DNA of 64,000 bases, from positions 248,001 through 312,000 of the forward strand of contig NZ_JAQPCN010000002.1 in the NCBI RefSeq assembly GCF_028464225.1. Reading direction: 5' to 3'. The notes beneath the pieces were generated by a model, which was not told the origin of the DNA, ran no database searches, and was given only the letters and a program-made list of their open reading frames with translations. A program made the position numbers and the translations under genes. This stretch comes from Zeaxanthinibacter sp. PT1 (GTDB taxonomy: Bacteria; Bacteroidota; Bacteroidia; Flavobacteriales; Flavobacteriaceae). Below, one piece after another: positions 46,557 through 56,342 of the stretch (position 1 is the first letter of the stretch; each line of letters opens with the position of its first letter).

Positions 46557-46610
46557 CTAGCTCGCTTGAGGGCAAGTATAGAAATGATGATGTGTGTTCT
46601 GATTTCTCAT
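46557..46610 (-). CDS. hisL: his operon leader peptide
   Basis: Hand-translated: ATG at 46610, stop TAG at 46557, product MRNQNTHHHFYTCPQAS (17 aa), with three His codons in a row. It lies upstream of the terminator hairpin and hisG, the exact layout of a transcription attenuator: when charged His-tRNA is short, the ribosome stalls at the His codons and the leader RNA can form the antiterminator. The symbol is used by analogy with enteric hisL. Evidence is the His run, the position and the alternative base-pairing. Confidence 0.85.
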   Translation of the reverse strand: MRNQNTHHHFYTCPQAS

Positions 46611-46625
46611 TAGGCTGGTAAAATT

Positions 46626-46633
46626 AAAACATA
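46626..46633 (-). promoter_or_regulatory. Candidate his operon promoter (-7 box)
   Basis: Minus-strand TATGTTTT, seven of eight to TAnnTTTG, 16 bases before the leader ATG, in the gap after the SPFH gene. The -33 element is not clear. Confidence 0.4.
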
Positions 46634-46657
46634 TTTTTATTGGATAAAAATTATATC

Positions 46658-47473
46658 TTAATTATTTCCGAGAATTAGAGGCAGTCCATCTTTGCTTGAA
46701 CCAACGATCACAACCTTAGAATTCGGTGATTGTGCTAATTTCAGCGTAGCCTCTATCCCCTTGTCCTGTAAGATCTTATCATTCAGGGATGCACTAAGAA
46801 TCTTGTTGGCATCAGCCTTACCTTGTGCCTCTATCCTTTGTCTCTGGGCTTCTTTGTCTGCTTTCTCCAGGCGGAATTCATATTCCAATGATTCCTGTTC
46901 CTGTCTCAATTTACGCTCAATCGCATCTTTAATAGTCGGCGGAAGAGTAACATCCCTGACCAGGATTTCATCCAAGACAATATGCTGGTTGTCTATGATT
47001 TTCTTGGTCTCTTCAAATATCTCTTTTTGTATTGCATCACGTTTGCTGCTGTAAAGTTGCTCCGGAGTATACCTTCCTACTACACTCCTCGCGGCAGAAC
47101 GAATGGTAGGTAGCAATATACGCTGTACGTAGCCATCGCCTATCTCCTGGTGTAATTTACCAAGCTCATTGTACTCGGGCTTATACCATGCAGATGCATC
47201 CAGCTGAATGTCAAGACCGTTCGAGGATAGCACCTTCATTTTCTCAAATAATTCCTGACGCCTTACTTCGTAAATAAATACCCGGTTCCAAGGAGCTACG
47301 ATATGGAAACCTTCACCCAAAGGGGCCTCATCGGTAACCACTCCTCCGCCGAAGGTTTTATATAGAACACCTGCCTCACCGGAGCCGATGGTAACAGCCG
47401 ATTTAGAAATAAGAATAATAAGTAAAATAATAATGAATACTGCGGGTAACGCAATTTTTGGAAGTCTGTCCAT
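46658..47473 (-). CDS. SPFH/prohibitin-family membrane protein
   Basis: A 271-aa protein with one N-terminal membrane helix (about residues 6-28) and an SPFH (band 7) domain, like HflC/prohibitin, which form large ring assemblies that control proteases and membrane quality. VGSGEAGVLYKTFGGGV opens the domain; a long charged helix (about 190-235, KLRQEQESLEYEFRLEKADK) follows. The start is ATG 47473, after the stop of the VWA gene; ATG 47521 would overlap it. Co-transcribed with the VWA membrane gene. Confidence 0.85.
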   Translation of the reverse strand: MDRLPKIALPAVFIIILLIILISKSAVTIGSGEAGVLYKTFGGGVVTDEAPLGEGFHIVAPWNRVFIYEVRRQELFEKMKVLSSNGLDIQLDASAWYKPEYNELGKLHQEIGDGYVQRILLPTIRSAARSVVGRYTPEQLYSSKRDAIQKEIFEETKKIIDNQHIVLDEILVRDVTLPPTIKDAIERKLRQEQESLEYEFRLEKADKEAQRQRIEAQGKADANKILSASLNDKILQDKGIEATLKLAQSPNSKVVIVGSSKDGLPLILGNN

Positions 47474-47487
47474 TGATTGTTTTGATT

Positions 47488-49524
47488 TTATATTAGACCG
47501 TTGTATTTCCGAATAAACCATTCGGATGCCAGGCTCGCAGCAAGGATTGCCAGTAGCCAGGCGAATTCTATCAAAGATACGACATTTTGTTCGCTTTTAA
47601 GTACGGGACTCAAGCCGGGATTGCCCTGTAAGAGCCTTAAAAGACTATCAGTCTGGGCAGGAAAGAACATGGCCCCACCGGTCCTTTCGCTTAGGCGATC
47701 CAGCTTCTTATAATTTGTGGAGATCAATTGGTCTTCTACAGCATAATCCATGATGGTAAAACGGCCCGATTTGCTGTATGGCTCACCCTTAACCGTAACG
47801 CTAAATTCGTATTCTCCCGCCTCCAAGTTACTCAGGTCCGCTTCATAGAAAGCTCCCTTTAGCAACAAGGGCATTTCAATACTTTCATCCTCCCCGGTCT
47901 CATTGATTCTGAGAAGCAAATCAGCTCCGCTATCAAAAATATAGGCTTCATCAAAGAAGGAAGCCCGAATTTTAGCGCGAGAATTGCCTTCAAAAAGGTT
48001 CTTGTAATCCAAAGTGAGTCTTTCCCTTGAAGCATTATCGGTAAGGTATCTCAGTACTTTATTGATGAACTGGTCAAAATTTTCAAAAGAATTACCGTTA
48101 CGGAAATCCTGCATTCTCCATTTCCAGATATGCTCCCCAAAGAGTACCGCTTCACGTTCTTGCTCATTGGTGATCGCCGCCAGAAGGGGTTCCTCTATAT
48201 CAATGCCCCGTATTTTCTGGCCCAGCAGCACTTCATAAGGTTTGGTAATAAGGATATCACCAAGGTTTACATCGAGCGGAGGGTAATTATCTATTTCAAA
48301 ATCACTGATATCAAACTTATCAAACCCGGCATTTAATACCGGGACGGCATTCTCGGTCTCATCAAAAACTTCCTTCTGAAAATTATCCTGTGCATTATTC
48401 AGGAAATACCAGTCAGTCACAGTACCGGTAATGGTCATGCGGTTAGGTTTTTTGTTCCGCATCCATTCGTATATACCCCGAAACCGGGCTGTCGGCTGGT
48501 ACAGGATTAACAAGTCCTTTTCTTCCAGCAGCTGGAGATCTGTATCCGGCTTTAAAATAGTGACAGACCGTTGTTCATTGCTCTCTATCACTTGAACCAG
48601 GGCTCCGAGATCAGGATGCATCAGCTCTGAAATCACGGCAATCTCTGTTCTTTCATCTACCACTTCCAAAACCACCTTACGCCGGTTGTTTGCCTGGTTA
48701 CGTTCATTAGGTAAGGCGCTGAGAACAAGGGTGATTTCCTTGAAACCTGTACTATCCGCCGTAAGAAGGTGCCTAAAAGAAAAACTATTGTTGCCAGGAT
48801 CTAAATTAAGGGTTTCCCGGTATACCGGAACATTCTGCACGAGGAGCGATAAGGTAGTTTGTACCGGGCTGTCTCCCGAATACGAGATAAAGGCCTCTAC
48901 AGGATATTGGTTATTCAGGAAAGCAAATTGGTTGACATTTACCTGGTCTATGGCAAGATCAGAATATTGAGTAGTATCGCCTACAGCTATACTATACACC
49001 GGGAAGCGTTCCCTGCTGGAAATAAATTCATAATCGGCCCCCAAAGTCTGGTTACCATCTGAGAAGAGGACGATAGCCGTTTCCTCTTTTCTAAAAAGTT
49101 CATGTACGCCATCAAGAGCTGCCCTGATGTTTGTTGCTGATTCTGAAAATGTGAGGGTGTCCTCTACAGATAAGTCGGTCCCAAAGGTGAACTCCTGTAC
49201 CTGAAATCGATCTTGTATTTCACTGTCCCCGGCTATCTTTTCATAGCTCTGCCTCAATTGATCCGCGGCAGGGGAATTTAATAAGGACGAGGAATTATCC
49301 GTTAATAAAACAAGGGTTTGCCGGGTTTCACTGTAACTATTGCGAGTCATCTGGGGGTTAATCAGTAATAAGAGGATAATACTGATCGTGAGAAAGCGAA
49401 GGGCAGCCAGGAGAAAGGTAAGCCGTACTCCCAGGTTTTTTCGAAGTTTGCCGTATTGATACCAAGCCAATACCAAGGCAAGCAGGAGTGCCAAAAAAAT
49501 CAGAACAAGGGTAGCTGTTTGCAT
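47488..49524 (-). CDS. VWA-like membrane protein
   Basis: A 678-aa protein with two N-terminal membrane helices (about 4-22 and 36-60) and a last helix near the C-terminus (FAWLLAILAASLASEWFI). Between them lies a VWA-like domain with LVLLTDNSSSLLNS (DxSxS) and AIVLFSDGNQTLG, then a region with strands like a bacterial surface domain. Related proteins with this layout are common in Bacteroidota and resemble BatA-type aerotolerance proteins. The mature part is probably periplasmic. Function unknown. Confidence 0.65.
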   Translation of the reverse strand: MQTATLVLIFLALLLALVLAWYQYGKLRKNLGVRLTFLLAALRFLTISIILLLLINPQMTRNSYSETRQTLVLLTDNSSSLLNSPAADQLRQSYEKIAGDSEIQDRFQVQEFTFGTDLSVEDTLTFSESATNIRAALDGVHELFRKEETAIVLFSDGNQTLGADYEFISSRERFPVYSIAVGDTTQYSDLAIDQVNVNQFAFLNNQYPVEAFISYSGDSPVQTTLSLLVQNVPVYRETLNLDPGNNSFSFRHLLTADSTGFKEITLVLSALPNERNQANNRRKVVLEVVDERTEIAVISELMHPDLGALVQVIESNEQRSVTILKPDTDLQLLEEKDLLILYQPTARFRGIYEWMRNKKPNRMTITGTVTDWYFLNNAQDNFQKEVFDETENAVPVLNAGFDKFDISDFEIDNYPPLDVNLGDILITKPYEVLLGQKIRGIDIEEPLLAAITNEQEREAVLFGEHIWKWRMQDFRNGNSFENFDQFINKVLRYLTDNASRERLTLDYKNLFEGNSRAKIRASFFDEAYIFDSGADLLLRINETGEDESIEMPLLLKGAFYEADLSNLEAGEYEFSVTVKGEPYSKSGRFTIMDYAVEDQLISTNYKKLDRLSERTGGAMFFPAQTDSLLRLLQGNPGLSPVLKSEQNVVSLIEFAWLLAILAASLASEWFIRKYNGLI

Positions 49525-49594
49525 GCAATACTATTCTCCGCAAAAATGAATTATACCTCTCCCCGGTACAGGGAGAGGTGAATTATTCTGCTTA

Positions 49595-50341
49595 TCAGGT
49601 AAGCATCCCGCCATCGACATTCAATACCTGGCCAGTCACATATGCAGATAGGTCTGATGCCAGGTAAAGACATGCATTTGCGATATCTTCAGGGGTTCCT
49701 CCTCTTTTCAAAGGAATAGCATCTCTCCAGCCCTGTACGGTCTTTTCATCCAGTTTCGCTGTCATTTCAGTTTCGATAAACCCGGGTGCGATAGCATTAC
49801 ACCTTATATTCCTGGATCCCAGTTCAAGGGCCACAGATTTCGTGAATCCGATCATACCGGCTTTTGAAGCGGCATAGTTTGCCTGCCCGGCATTCCCCTT
49901 AACCCCTACTACGCTGCTCATGTTTACTATAGAACCTTTACGTTGTTTCAGGAAGGTACGCTGAATAGCCTTGGTCATGTTGAATACGGACTTCAAGTTG
50001 ATTTCGATAACACTGTCAAAATCCTCTTCTCCCATTCGCATGAGCAGATTGTCTTTAGTGATACCCGCATTGTTTATCAGGATGTCTACCCCGCCAAAAT
50101 CTTCCAGTACCTGCTTCACCAGCTCTTCAGATTCTTTAAAATCGGCAGCGTTACTCTTATATGCTTTTGCCTTTACACCTTTAGCCTCTAATTCTTTCTG
50201 TAATTCCAGTGCCGGTCCTTCGCTAGAACTGTAAGTAAATGCCACGTTAGCGCCGTGATCGGCGAATACCTCTGCAATTCCTTTACCGATCCCCCTGCTT
50301 GCCCCGGTAATGATGGCTGTTTTTCCTTCTAAAAGTTTCAT
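49595..50341 (-). CDS. fabG: 3-oxoacyl-[acyl-carrier-protein] reductase
   Basis: A short-chain dehydrogenase (248 aa) for fatty-acid elongation. The NADPH motif is TGASRGIGKGIA; the active site is SSVVG, then YAASKAG (Tyr-Lys); NNAGITKDNLLMRM and the C-terminal YVTGQVLNVDGGM are typical of FabG. The neighbouring lipid A and fatty-acid genes fit. Confidence 0.93.
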   Translation of the reverse strand: MKLLEGKTAIITGASRGIGKGIAEVFADHGANVAFTYSSSEGPALELQKELEAKGVKAKAYKSNAADFKESEELVKQVLEDFGGVDILINNAGITKDNLLMRMGEEDFDSVIEINLKSVFNMTKAIQRTFLKQRKGSIVNMSSVVGVKGNAGQANYAASKAGMIGFTKSVALELGSRNIRCNAIAPGFIETEMTAKLDEKTVQGWRDAIPLKRGGTPEDIANACLYLASDLSAYVTGQVLNVDGGMLT

Positions 50342-50457
50342 TTTAATTGTATTTGGTTATGCTATATCCCGATCCGTGATTTCTTGTGTAAAAGATAAGA
50401 CTACCTGCCACAAATGGATCGGTGACTCAAATATAAGCGTTGTTCTACAGACTACTG

Positions 50458-50489
50458 AAAAAAAATCCCGCAGTATTGTGCGGGATCTT
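50458..50489 (-). terminator. Terminator of sucD
   Basis: Minus-strand stem GATCCCGCA / TGCGGGATT with a CAATAC loop and T8, 22 bases after the sucD stop codon. Confidence 0.85.
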
Positions 50490-50510
50490 TAAATGCTATG
50501 TCAAAGTTAT

Positions 50511-51383
50511 CTATCCAACAACTTCCTTTACTTTCTTTCCGATCTCTGCCGGGGAGTCCACTACGTGGATTCCGCATTCGCGCATGATTCGTTTCTTAGC
50601 CTGGGCGGTGTCATCACTTCCACCGACAATGGCCCCTGCATGCCCCATGGTTCTTCCGGCAGGCGCAGTCTCACCTGCGATAAATCCTACTATTGGCTTT
50701 TTACTTCCACTTTCCTTATACCATTTAGCAGCATCAGCTTCTAATTGCCCCCCGATCTCACCGATCATCACAACGCATTCGGTTTCCGGATCCTGGATCA
50801 GCAATTCTACAGCTTCTTTAGTTGTGGTACCGATAATTGGATCTCCTCCAATCCCGATAGCTGTAGTGATCCCCAGCCCCTGGCGTACTACCTGGTCTGC
50901 AGCTTCGTAAGTTAAGGTTCCCGATTTGGAAACTATTCCAACTTTTCCTTTTTCAAAAACAAAACCGGGCATGATACCTACCTTAGCTTCACCCGGGGTG
51001 ATTACACCGGGACAGTTTGGTCCTATCAATCGGCAATCCTTATCCTGGATATAGGCATAGGCTTTTACCATGTCGGCTACAGGAATTCCTTCGGTGATAG
51101 TAATGATCACCTTAATACCTGCATTAGCCGCTTCCATGATCGCATCGGCAGCAAATGCCGGCGGAACAAAGATAATGGTAGTGTCTGCACCTGCTTTTTC
51201 AACGGCTTCAGCGACTGTATTGAAAACAGGTTTCCCCAAATGTTCCTGCCCGCCTTTACCGGGGGTTACCCCTCCGACAATATTGGTGCCATATTCTATC
51301 ATTTGCTCGGCATGGAAAGTTCCTTCGCTACCGGTAAATCCCTGGACGATGATCTTGGAGTCCTTGTTGACTAATACACTCAT
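50511..51383 (-). CDS. sucD: Succinyl-CoA synthetase, alpha subunit
   Basis: A TCA-cycle enzyme linking succinyl-CoA to ATP/GTP formation. The 290-aa subunit shows [14 protein letters not shown] (CoA-binding), [10 protein letters not shown], and [10 protein letters not shown] with the phosphorylated His. The start is ATG 51383; the longer frame begins with TTG inside the gap. The beta-subunit gene sucC is not in the window, so the two subunits are encoded apart. Confidence 0.93.
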   Translation of the reverse strand: MSVLVNKDSKIIVQGFTGSEGTFHAEQMIEYGTNIVGGVTPGKGGQEHLGKPVFNTVAEAVEKAGADTTIIFVPPAFAADAIMEAANAGIKVIITITEGIPVADMVKAYAYIQDKDCRLIGPNCPGVITPGEAKVGIMPGFVFEKGKVGIVSKSGTLTYEAADQVVRQGLGITTAIGIGGDPIIGTTTKEAVELLIQDPETECVVMIGEIGGQLEADAAKWYKESGSKKPIVGFIAGETAPAGRTMGHAGAIVGGSDDTAQAKKRIMRECGIHVVDSPAEIGKKVKEVVG

Positions 51384-51448
51384 TATTTTCTTAGTTTGTT
51401 TAAAAGTTTCACAAAAATATGTGTTTGATGACAATTGGTAAAGAATTC

Positions 51449-52390
51449 TCAGTCCAATTGTTTATCTAATTGTTTTATAATGGCCGGAATCTGCTTTAAT
51501 ACTGCCAACTGTTTCATTTTCTCCCGGGCCGGTTCTGCCGGACTTCCAAAATAAGTATGCCCGCCTTCCAGGCTTTTAGATACACCGGATTGCGCGAGTA
51601 ATATGGCTTTTGCCCCGATAGTTACGGCACTGGTTATTCCGACTTGTCCCCACAGGGTAACTTCATCCTCGATAATCACGCATCCGGCGATGCCGCATTG
51701 CGCTGCGATCAGACATTTTTTCCCGATCACCGTATCATGTCCTACCTGCACCTGGTTGTCCAGCTTACTTCCCTTTCCAATAGTAGTATCGGCGGTGACC
51801 CCTTTATCTATGGAACACATAGCACCGAGTTCCACATCATCTTCAATGACTACCCTACCCCCGGATACTAACTTATCAAATCCTGACGGCCTGTTCTTGT
51901 AATAAAAACCGTCGGCACCCAGCACCGTTCCGGCATGGATGCTTACCCTATTGCCTATGATGGTGTTATCGTAAATAGAGACATTGGAATGAATGACGCA
52001 GTCATCACCGATTACTACGTTATTTCCGATAAAGACATTTGGTTGTATCACCGTGTTCTTTCCAATGCTCGCCGTAGGGGAAATTGTGTTTGAAGATGAA
52101 TTAAAAGGTCTGAAATGCTTGCTCAGCCGATTAAAATCTCTGAATGGATCGTCAGAAATGAGCAGGGCTTTCCCATCCGGGCAGTCCACTTCTTTATTGA
52201 TCAGTACAACGGTTGCCGCGCATTGCAGGGCCTTTTCATAATACTTAGGATGATCAACAAAAACGATATCCCCCTCTTCTACTACATGAATTTCATTCAT
52301 CCCCTGTACAGGGAAATCTTCAGAACCCACATAACTTGCGTCTATAAGATTCGCTATTTCCTTTAAGGAATGGGTTCTTGGAAACTTCAT
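51449..52390 (-). CDS. Second LpxD-like N-acyltransferase
   Basis: A 313-aa left-handed beta-helix protein with an LpxD-type N-terminal domain (about 1-100) and hexapeptide repeats. GADGFYYKN and [12 protein letters not shown] are the counterparts of the LpxD acyl and catalytic His regions. It is shorter than, and clearly different from, the main LpxD of this window (55175-56200). It is intact and in the same cluster. It may add an acyl group to a different position or sugar, or be a diverged copy. Function by family only. Confidence 0.75.
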   Translation of the reverse strand: MKFPRTHSLKEIANLIDASYVGSEDFPVQGMNEIHVVEEGDIVFVDHPKYYEKALQCAATVVLINKEVDCPDGKALLISDDPFRDFNRLSKHFRPFNSSSNTISPTASIGKNTVIQPNVFIGNNVVIGDDCVIHSNVSIYDNTIIGNRVSIHAGTVLGADGFYYKNRPSGFDKLVSGGRVVIEDDVELGAMCSIDKGVTADTTIGKGSKLDNQVQVGHDTVIGKKCLIAAQCGIAGCVIIEDEVTLWGQVGITSAVTIGAKAILLAQSGVSKSLEGGHTYFGSPAEPAREKMKQLAVLKQIPAIIKQLDKQLD

Positions 52391-52424
52391 AAGCTGATTT
52401 TAATGGGGTACCGGAGCCGCTTTA

Positions 52425-52988
52425 TTATTTAGCCCTTTCCATATAGTTACCCTTCTCGGTGTCTATTTTTATCTTGTCGCCCTCATTGATAAAGAGAGGA
52501 ACATTAACCCTTGCCCCGGTTTCTACAGTTGCAGGTTTCGTAGCATTGGTTGCGGTATTCCCTTTAACACCGGGTTCCGTTTCTGTAACTTCGAGAATTA
52601 CACTGGCAGGCATCTCTACAGAGAGCGGCATACTGTCTTCCGTATTGAAGAGGATGGTTACAATTTCACCTTCCTTCAGGAGTTCCGGAGTGTCCAGACT
52701 GCTTTCCTGTAAAGCGATCTGGTTGTAGTCATCTGTATTCATGAAGTGGTAGGTAAGACCATCAGCATACAGGAACTGGTAACAACGGGTCTCAACCCTT
52801 ACGTCCTCAATTTTGTGACCTGCAGAAAATGTATTTTCCAATACTTTTCCATTGGTAACACTCTTTAATTTTGTCCTGACAAAAGCCGGGCCTTTGCCGG
52901 GCTTTACGTGCAGGAATTCTATGATCTTATAGATGTCGTTATTATACCGGATACAAAGTCCTTTCCTGATATCTGATGTGCTTGCCAT
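52425..52988 (-). CDS. efp: Translation elongation factor P
   Basis: Rescues ribosomes stalled at proline runs. The 187-aa protein has the three-domain EF-P layout; the modified-lysine loop is VKPGKGPAFVRTK; the C-terminal VNVPLFINEGDKIKIDTEKG is diagnostic. It lies between lpxD2 and lpxA. Confidence 0.95.
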   Translation of the reverse strand: MASTSDIRKGLCIRYNNDIYKIIEFLHVKPGKGPAFVRTKLKSVTNGKVLENTFSAGHKIEDVRVETRCYQFLYADGLTYHFMNTDDYNQIALQESSLDTPELLKEGEIVTILFNTEDSMPLSVEMPASVILEVTETEPGVKGNTATNATKPATVETGARVNVPLFINEGDKIKIDTEKGNYMERAK

Positions 52989-52994
52989 AATGTA

Positions 52995-53780
52995 TTAATT
53001 GTTACTGAAATAACCTTTCATGATACCGCGTTGTGAATCGCGGATAAATTGTAAAATCTCGTCCCTTTCCGGGGTGGCCTCCACTTCGGCCTCAATAATC
53101 TGTACCGCCTGTGAATTGTTGTAATTCTTCTGGTACAGTATACGATAAATGTTTTGGATCTCACGAATCTTTTCTGAAGCAAACCCCCTCCTGCGGAGTC
53201 CCACCGAATTAATCCCCACGTAAGACATAGGTTCCCGGGCACCTTTAACAAATGGCGGCACGTCTTTACGCACCAGGGATCCCCCGGTTACAAAGGCATG
53301 GTTACCTATTGCCACAAATTGGTGAACAGCTACCAATCCGGCCAATACCACGTTATCACCTATGGTAACATGCCCTGCCAGGGTAGAATTGTTAGAGAAG
53401 ATACAGTTCTTTCCTACCAGGCAGTCATGTGCAATATGGCAATAGGCCATGATCAGGCAATTATCACCGATAACTGTTCTCATACGGTCAGAAGTTCCCT
53501 TATTAATGGTAGCACACTCGCGTATAGTGACGTTATTGCCAATCTCTACCGTTGTTTCTTCCCCGTTATATTTCAGATCCTGTGGTGGAGCAGAGATAAC
53601 AGCGCCGGGGAAAATATTGCAGTTTTTACCTATCCTGGCTCCTTCCATGATGGTAACGTTAGACCCTATCCAGGTTCCTTCTCCGATTACTACATTGTTA
53701 TGAATGGTTGTAAAGGGTTCAACGACTACGTTCTTCGCGATCTTGGCTCCGGGATGTATGTAGGCCAGGGGTTGATTCAT
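52995..53780 (-). CDS. lpxA: UDP-N-acetylglucosamine acyltransferase
   Basis: The first step of lipid A synthesis: a 261-aa hexapeptide-repeat trimer. YIHPGAKIAKNVVVEPF opens the helix; AYCHIAHDCLVG holds the catalytic His; VGLRRRGFASEKI is the typical C-terminal segment. One base separates it from the lpxC-fabZ gene upstream. Confidence 0.95.
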   Translation of the reverse strand: MNQPLAYIHPGAKIAKNVVVEPFTTIHNNVVIGEGTWIGSNVTIMEGARIGKNCNIFPGAVISAPPQDLKYNGEETTVEIGNNVTIRECATINKGTSDRMRTVIGDNCLIMAYCHIAHDCLVGKNCIFSNNSTLAGHVTIGDNVVLAGLVAVHQFVAIGNHAFVTGGSLVRKDVPPFVKGAREPMSYVGINSVGLRRRGFASEKIREIQNIYRILYQKNYNNSQAVQIIEAEVEATPERDEILQFIRDSQRGIMKGYFSNN

Positions 53781-53781
53781 A

Positions 53782-55170
53782 TTATTTCTTTTTAGCGATC
53801 TGGGCCATCATTTCGGCTTCACAGACCAGTTTGTTGTTGGCGTAGGCATAAGCCTGCATATGACAAATTCCTCTTCTGATAGGGGTGATCAGGCTACAGT
53901 GGAAGATAAGGGTATCCCCCGGAAGTACTTTCTGCTTAAATTTAACCTTATCTATTTTCATAAAGAATGTCAGGTAATTCTCAGGATCCGGAACGGTACT
54001 CAGTACCAGGATTCCCCCGGTCTGGGCCATGGCTTCTACCTGCAAGACCCCAGGCATTACCGGCGCACCGGGAAAGTGCCCCACAAAAAATGGTTCATTC
54101 ATGGTCACGTTCTTCATCCCTACGACATGTTCATCCGAAAGCTCGAGGATACGATCGATCAGGAGGAATGGCGGCCTGTGTGGCAGCATACCCATGATCT
54201 GGTGAATATCCATAAGCGGCGGCAGGCTCAGGTCGTATTGAGGAATGTTATTTCTTTTCTCGGCCTTGATGATCTTGGAAAGTTTCTTGGCAAATTGTGT
54301 GTTGACATAATGCCCGGGCTTATTGGCAATGACCTTCCCCCTGATACGGGTACCTACCAAGGCCAGGTCACCAACCACATCCAGTAACTTATGCCTTGCG
54401 GCCTCGTTGGGATGATGAAGCGTTAGGTTATCAAGGATACCGTTGGGTTTAACGGACAATTTCTTTTTCTTAAATGCCTTTTCAAGCTTCACCATGGTTT
54501 CATCAGAGATCTCCTTATCCACGTAAACGATAGCATTATTGAGGTCTCCTCCTTTGATCAAACCGTTCTCCAGCAACATTTCCAGTTCGTGAAGAAAACT
54601 GAAAGTTCTCGCCGAAGCGATTTCTTCCTTGAAATCAGACATTTGATCCAGGGTAGCATTTTGGGTTCCAAGGATCTTAGTGCCAAAATCGACCATGGTA
54701 GTCACCTGGTATTGTTCAGAAGGGATTATCGTGATCTCACTCCCACTGACTTCATCCCTGAATGAAATCACATCTTTAACAATATATTCGTCTCGCTCCT
54801 CATCTTGTTCAACTATCCCCGCTTTCTCCAGGGCCTCGACAAAGAATTTAGATGATCCGTCCATAATCGGGGGCTCGGAAGAATCCAGTTCAATCATAAC
54901 ATTATCGAGATCCATACCTACCAGGGCAGCAAGCACGTGTTCCGAAGTTTGTATCTTGACACCCTTCTTTTCCAAGTTGGTCCCCCTTTGTGTATTGACC
55001 ACGTAATTGGCATCCGCTTCTATAAGGGGCTCACCTTCCAGGTCTACCCTCTTAAAGACAAAACCGTGGTTCTCCGGGGCCGGAATAAATTTCATGGTTA
55101 CGTTTTCCCCGGTATGCAGGCCTACACCCTCCAGTGTTACCTCCTGAGCGATAGTTTTCTGTTTTGCCAT
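53782..55170 (-). CDS. lpxC-fabZ: Fused UDP-3-O-acyl-GlcNAc deacetylase / 3-hydroxyacyl-ACP dehydratase
   Basis: A 462-aa fusion joining the committed step of lipid A synthesis (LpxC, about 1-310) to a fatty-acid dehydratase (FabZ, about 320-462). LpxC: GVGLHTGENVTMKFIPAP, SEHVLAAL (zinc His), LTLHHPNEAARHKLLDVVGD. FabZ: IMGMLPHRPPFLLIDRI (catalytic His) and GHFPGAPVMPGVLQVEAMAQ (catalytic Glu). The fusion is a known trait of Bacteroidota and couples the two uses of 3-hydroxyacyl-ACP. Confidence 0.95.
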   Translation of the reverse strand: MAKQKTIAQEVTLEGVGLHTGENVTMKFIPAPENHGFVFKRVDLEGEPLIEADANYVVNTQRGTNLEKKGVKIQTSEHVLAALVGMDLDNVMIELDSSEPPIMDGSSKFFVEALEKAGIVEQDEERDEYIVKDVISFRDEVSGSEITIIPSEQYQVTTMVDFGTKILGTQNATLDQMSDFKEEIASARTFSFLHELEMLLENGLIKGGDLNNAIVYVDKEISDETMVKLEKAFKKKKLSVKPNGILDNLTLHHPNEAARHKLLDVVGDLALVGTRIRGKVIANKPGHYVNTQFAKKLSKIIKAEKRNNIPQYDLSLPPLMDIHQIMGMLPHRPPFLLIDRILELSDEHVVGMKNVTMNEPFFVGHFPGAPVMPGVLQVEAMAQTGGILVLSTVPDPENYLTFFMKIDKVKFKQKVLPGDTLIFHCSLITPIRRGICHMQAYAYANNKLVCEAEMMAQIAKKK

Positions 55171-55174
55171 TGTT

Positions 55175-56200
55175 TTAATCCCTCTTAATATTTTTTTCTA
55201 GTTCCTGGACCCTGTTCACGATCCCCGGTAAGTTTTTAAAATGAACATATGATTTATTATAATCCCCGTAGTTGATCGCGGGAGAACCCTGCAGAACTTC
55301 ATCGTCCTTCACATTACGTCCAACTCCGGATTGTGCCTGTATCTTTACGCGATCCCCGATAACGATATGACCGACGATACCTACTTGCCCGCCTATCATA
55401 CAATTTTTACCGATTTTAGTAGATCCGGCGATACCGGTCTGGGCCGCAATTGCAGTATGCTCTCCTATCTCAACGTTATGAGCGATCTGTATCTGGTTAT
55501 CCAGCTTAACCCCTTTCCTCAGGATAGTAGAACCTAATGTTGCACGATCTATAGTAGTCCCGGCACCGATATCCACATTATCTTCCAGGATTACGTTTCC
55601 AGTTTGGGGCACCTTGCTGTATTCTCCTTCAGCATTGGGAGCAAAACCAAATCCATCTGCCCCGATGATCGCCCCGCTGTGAATAACACAACCGTTCCCG
55701 ATCAGTGATTCTGAATAGATCTTGGCCCCCGGGAAAATTATAACATCGTTCCCTATAACTACGTTATCCCCGATGTAGACATTCGGAAATACCTTGACAT
55801 TATTACCGAGGGTAACATTGTTTCCAATATATGAAAATGCCCCTAGGTACAGATCGTCACCGTATTTGGCGTTATCTGAAATAAAGACAGGATTCTCTAT
55901 CCCGCTTTTATTAAATTTCACCTGGTTGTAATACTCCAATAATTTAGAAAAAGATTTATAGGCATCCTCTACCTTGATAAGAGTGGTCTTCAACTCGTGT
56001 TCGGGTTCAAAGTCCTTGTTAACGATAGTGATAGACGCTTCTGTACTATAGATGTACTGGGTGTATTTTGGGTTGGCCAGAAAGGTCAGGGAACCTTCTT
56101 CCCCTTCCTCAATTTTAGCCAGTTTATGGACGGCCGTTTCCGGGTCGCCTACGACTTTTCCTTCCAAAATTCCGGCAATCTGACTCGCTGTAAATTCCAA
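55175..56200 (-). CDS. lpxD: UDP-3-O-acyl-glucosamine N-acyltransferase
   Basis: The third lipid A step (341 aa). The N-terminal [20 protein letters not shown] and the catalytic region [20 protein letters not shown] (His) are diagnostic, as is [10 protein letters not shown]. Translation begins with TTG at 56200, since the upstream frame is closed by a stop without an ATG. Directly upstream of lpxC-fabZ (4-base gap). Confidence 0.93.
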   Translation of the reverse strand: MEFTASQIAGILEGKVVGDPETAVHKLAKIEEGEEGSLTFLANPKYTQYIYSTEASITIVNKDFEPEHELKTTLIKVEDAYKSFSKLLEYYNQVKFNKSGIENPVFISDNAKYGDDLYLGAFSYIGNNVTLGNNVKVFPNVYIGDNVVIGNDVIIFPGAKIYSESLIGNGCVIHSGAIIGADGFGFAPNAEGEYSKVPQTGNVILEDNVDIGAGTTIDRATLGSTILRKGVKLDNQIQIAHNVEIGEHTAIAAQTGIAGSTKIGKNCMIGGQVGIVGHIVIGDRVKIQAQSGVGRNVKDDEVLQGSPAINYGDYNKSYVHFKNLPGIVNRVQELEKNIKRD

Positions 56201-56342
56201 TGATAAAGATTTAGTTCATATCGCTATGATGGGGACAAAAGTAAGAAAAAATGCCGAATGGAAATGAAGTAGCCTGATTGCAACTTCTGTACTATTTCAG
56301 CTAGTCTCAAATACTGTAAATACACACATCTCAACCCCTGGC

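Noticed and set aside
51449-52390. Second lpxD as a pseudogene.
   Set aside because: The frame is full, the N-terminal domain and hexapeptide repeats are intact, and the His region is kept.
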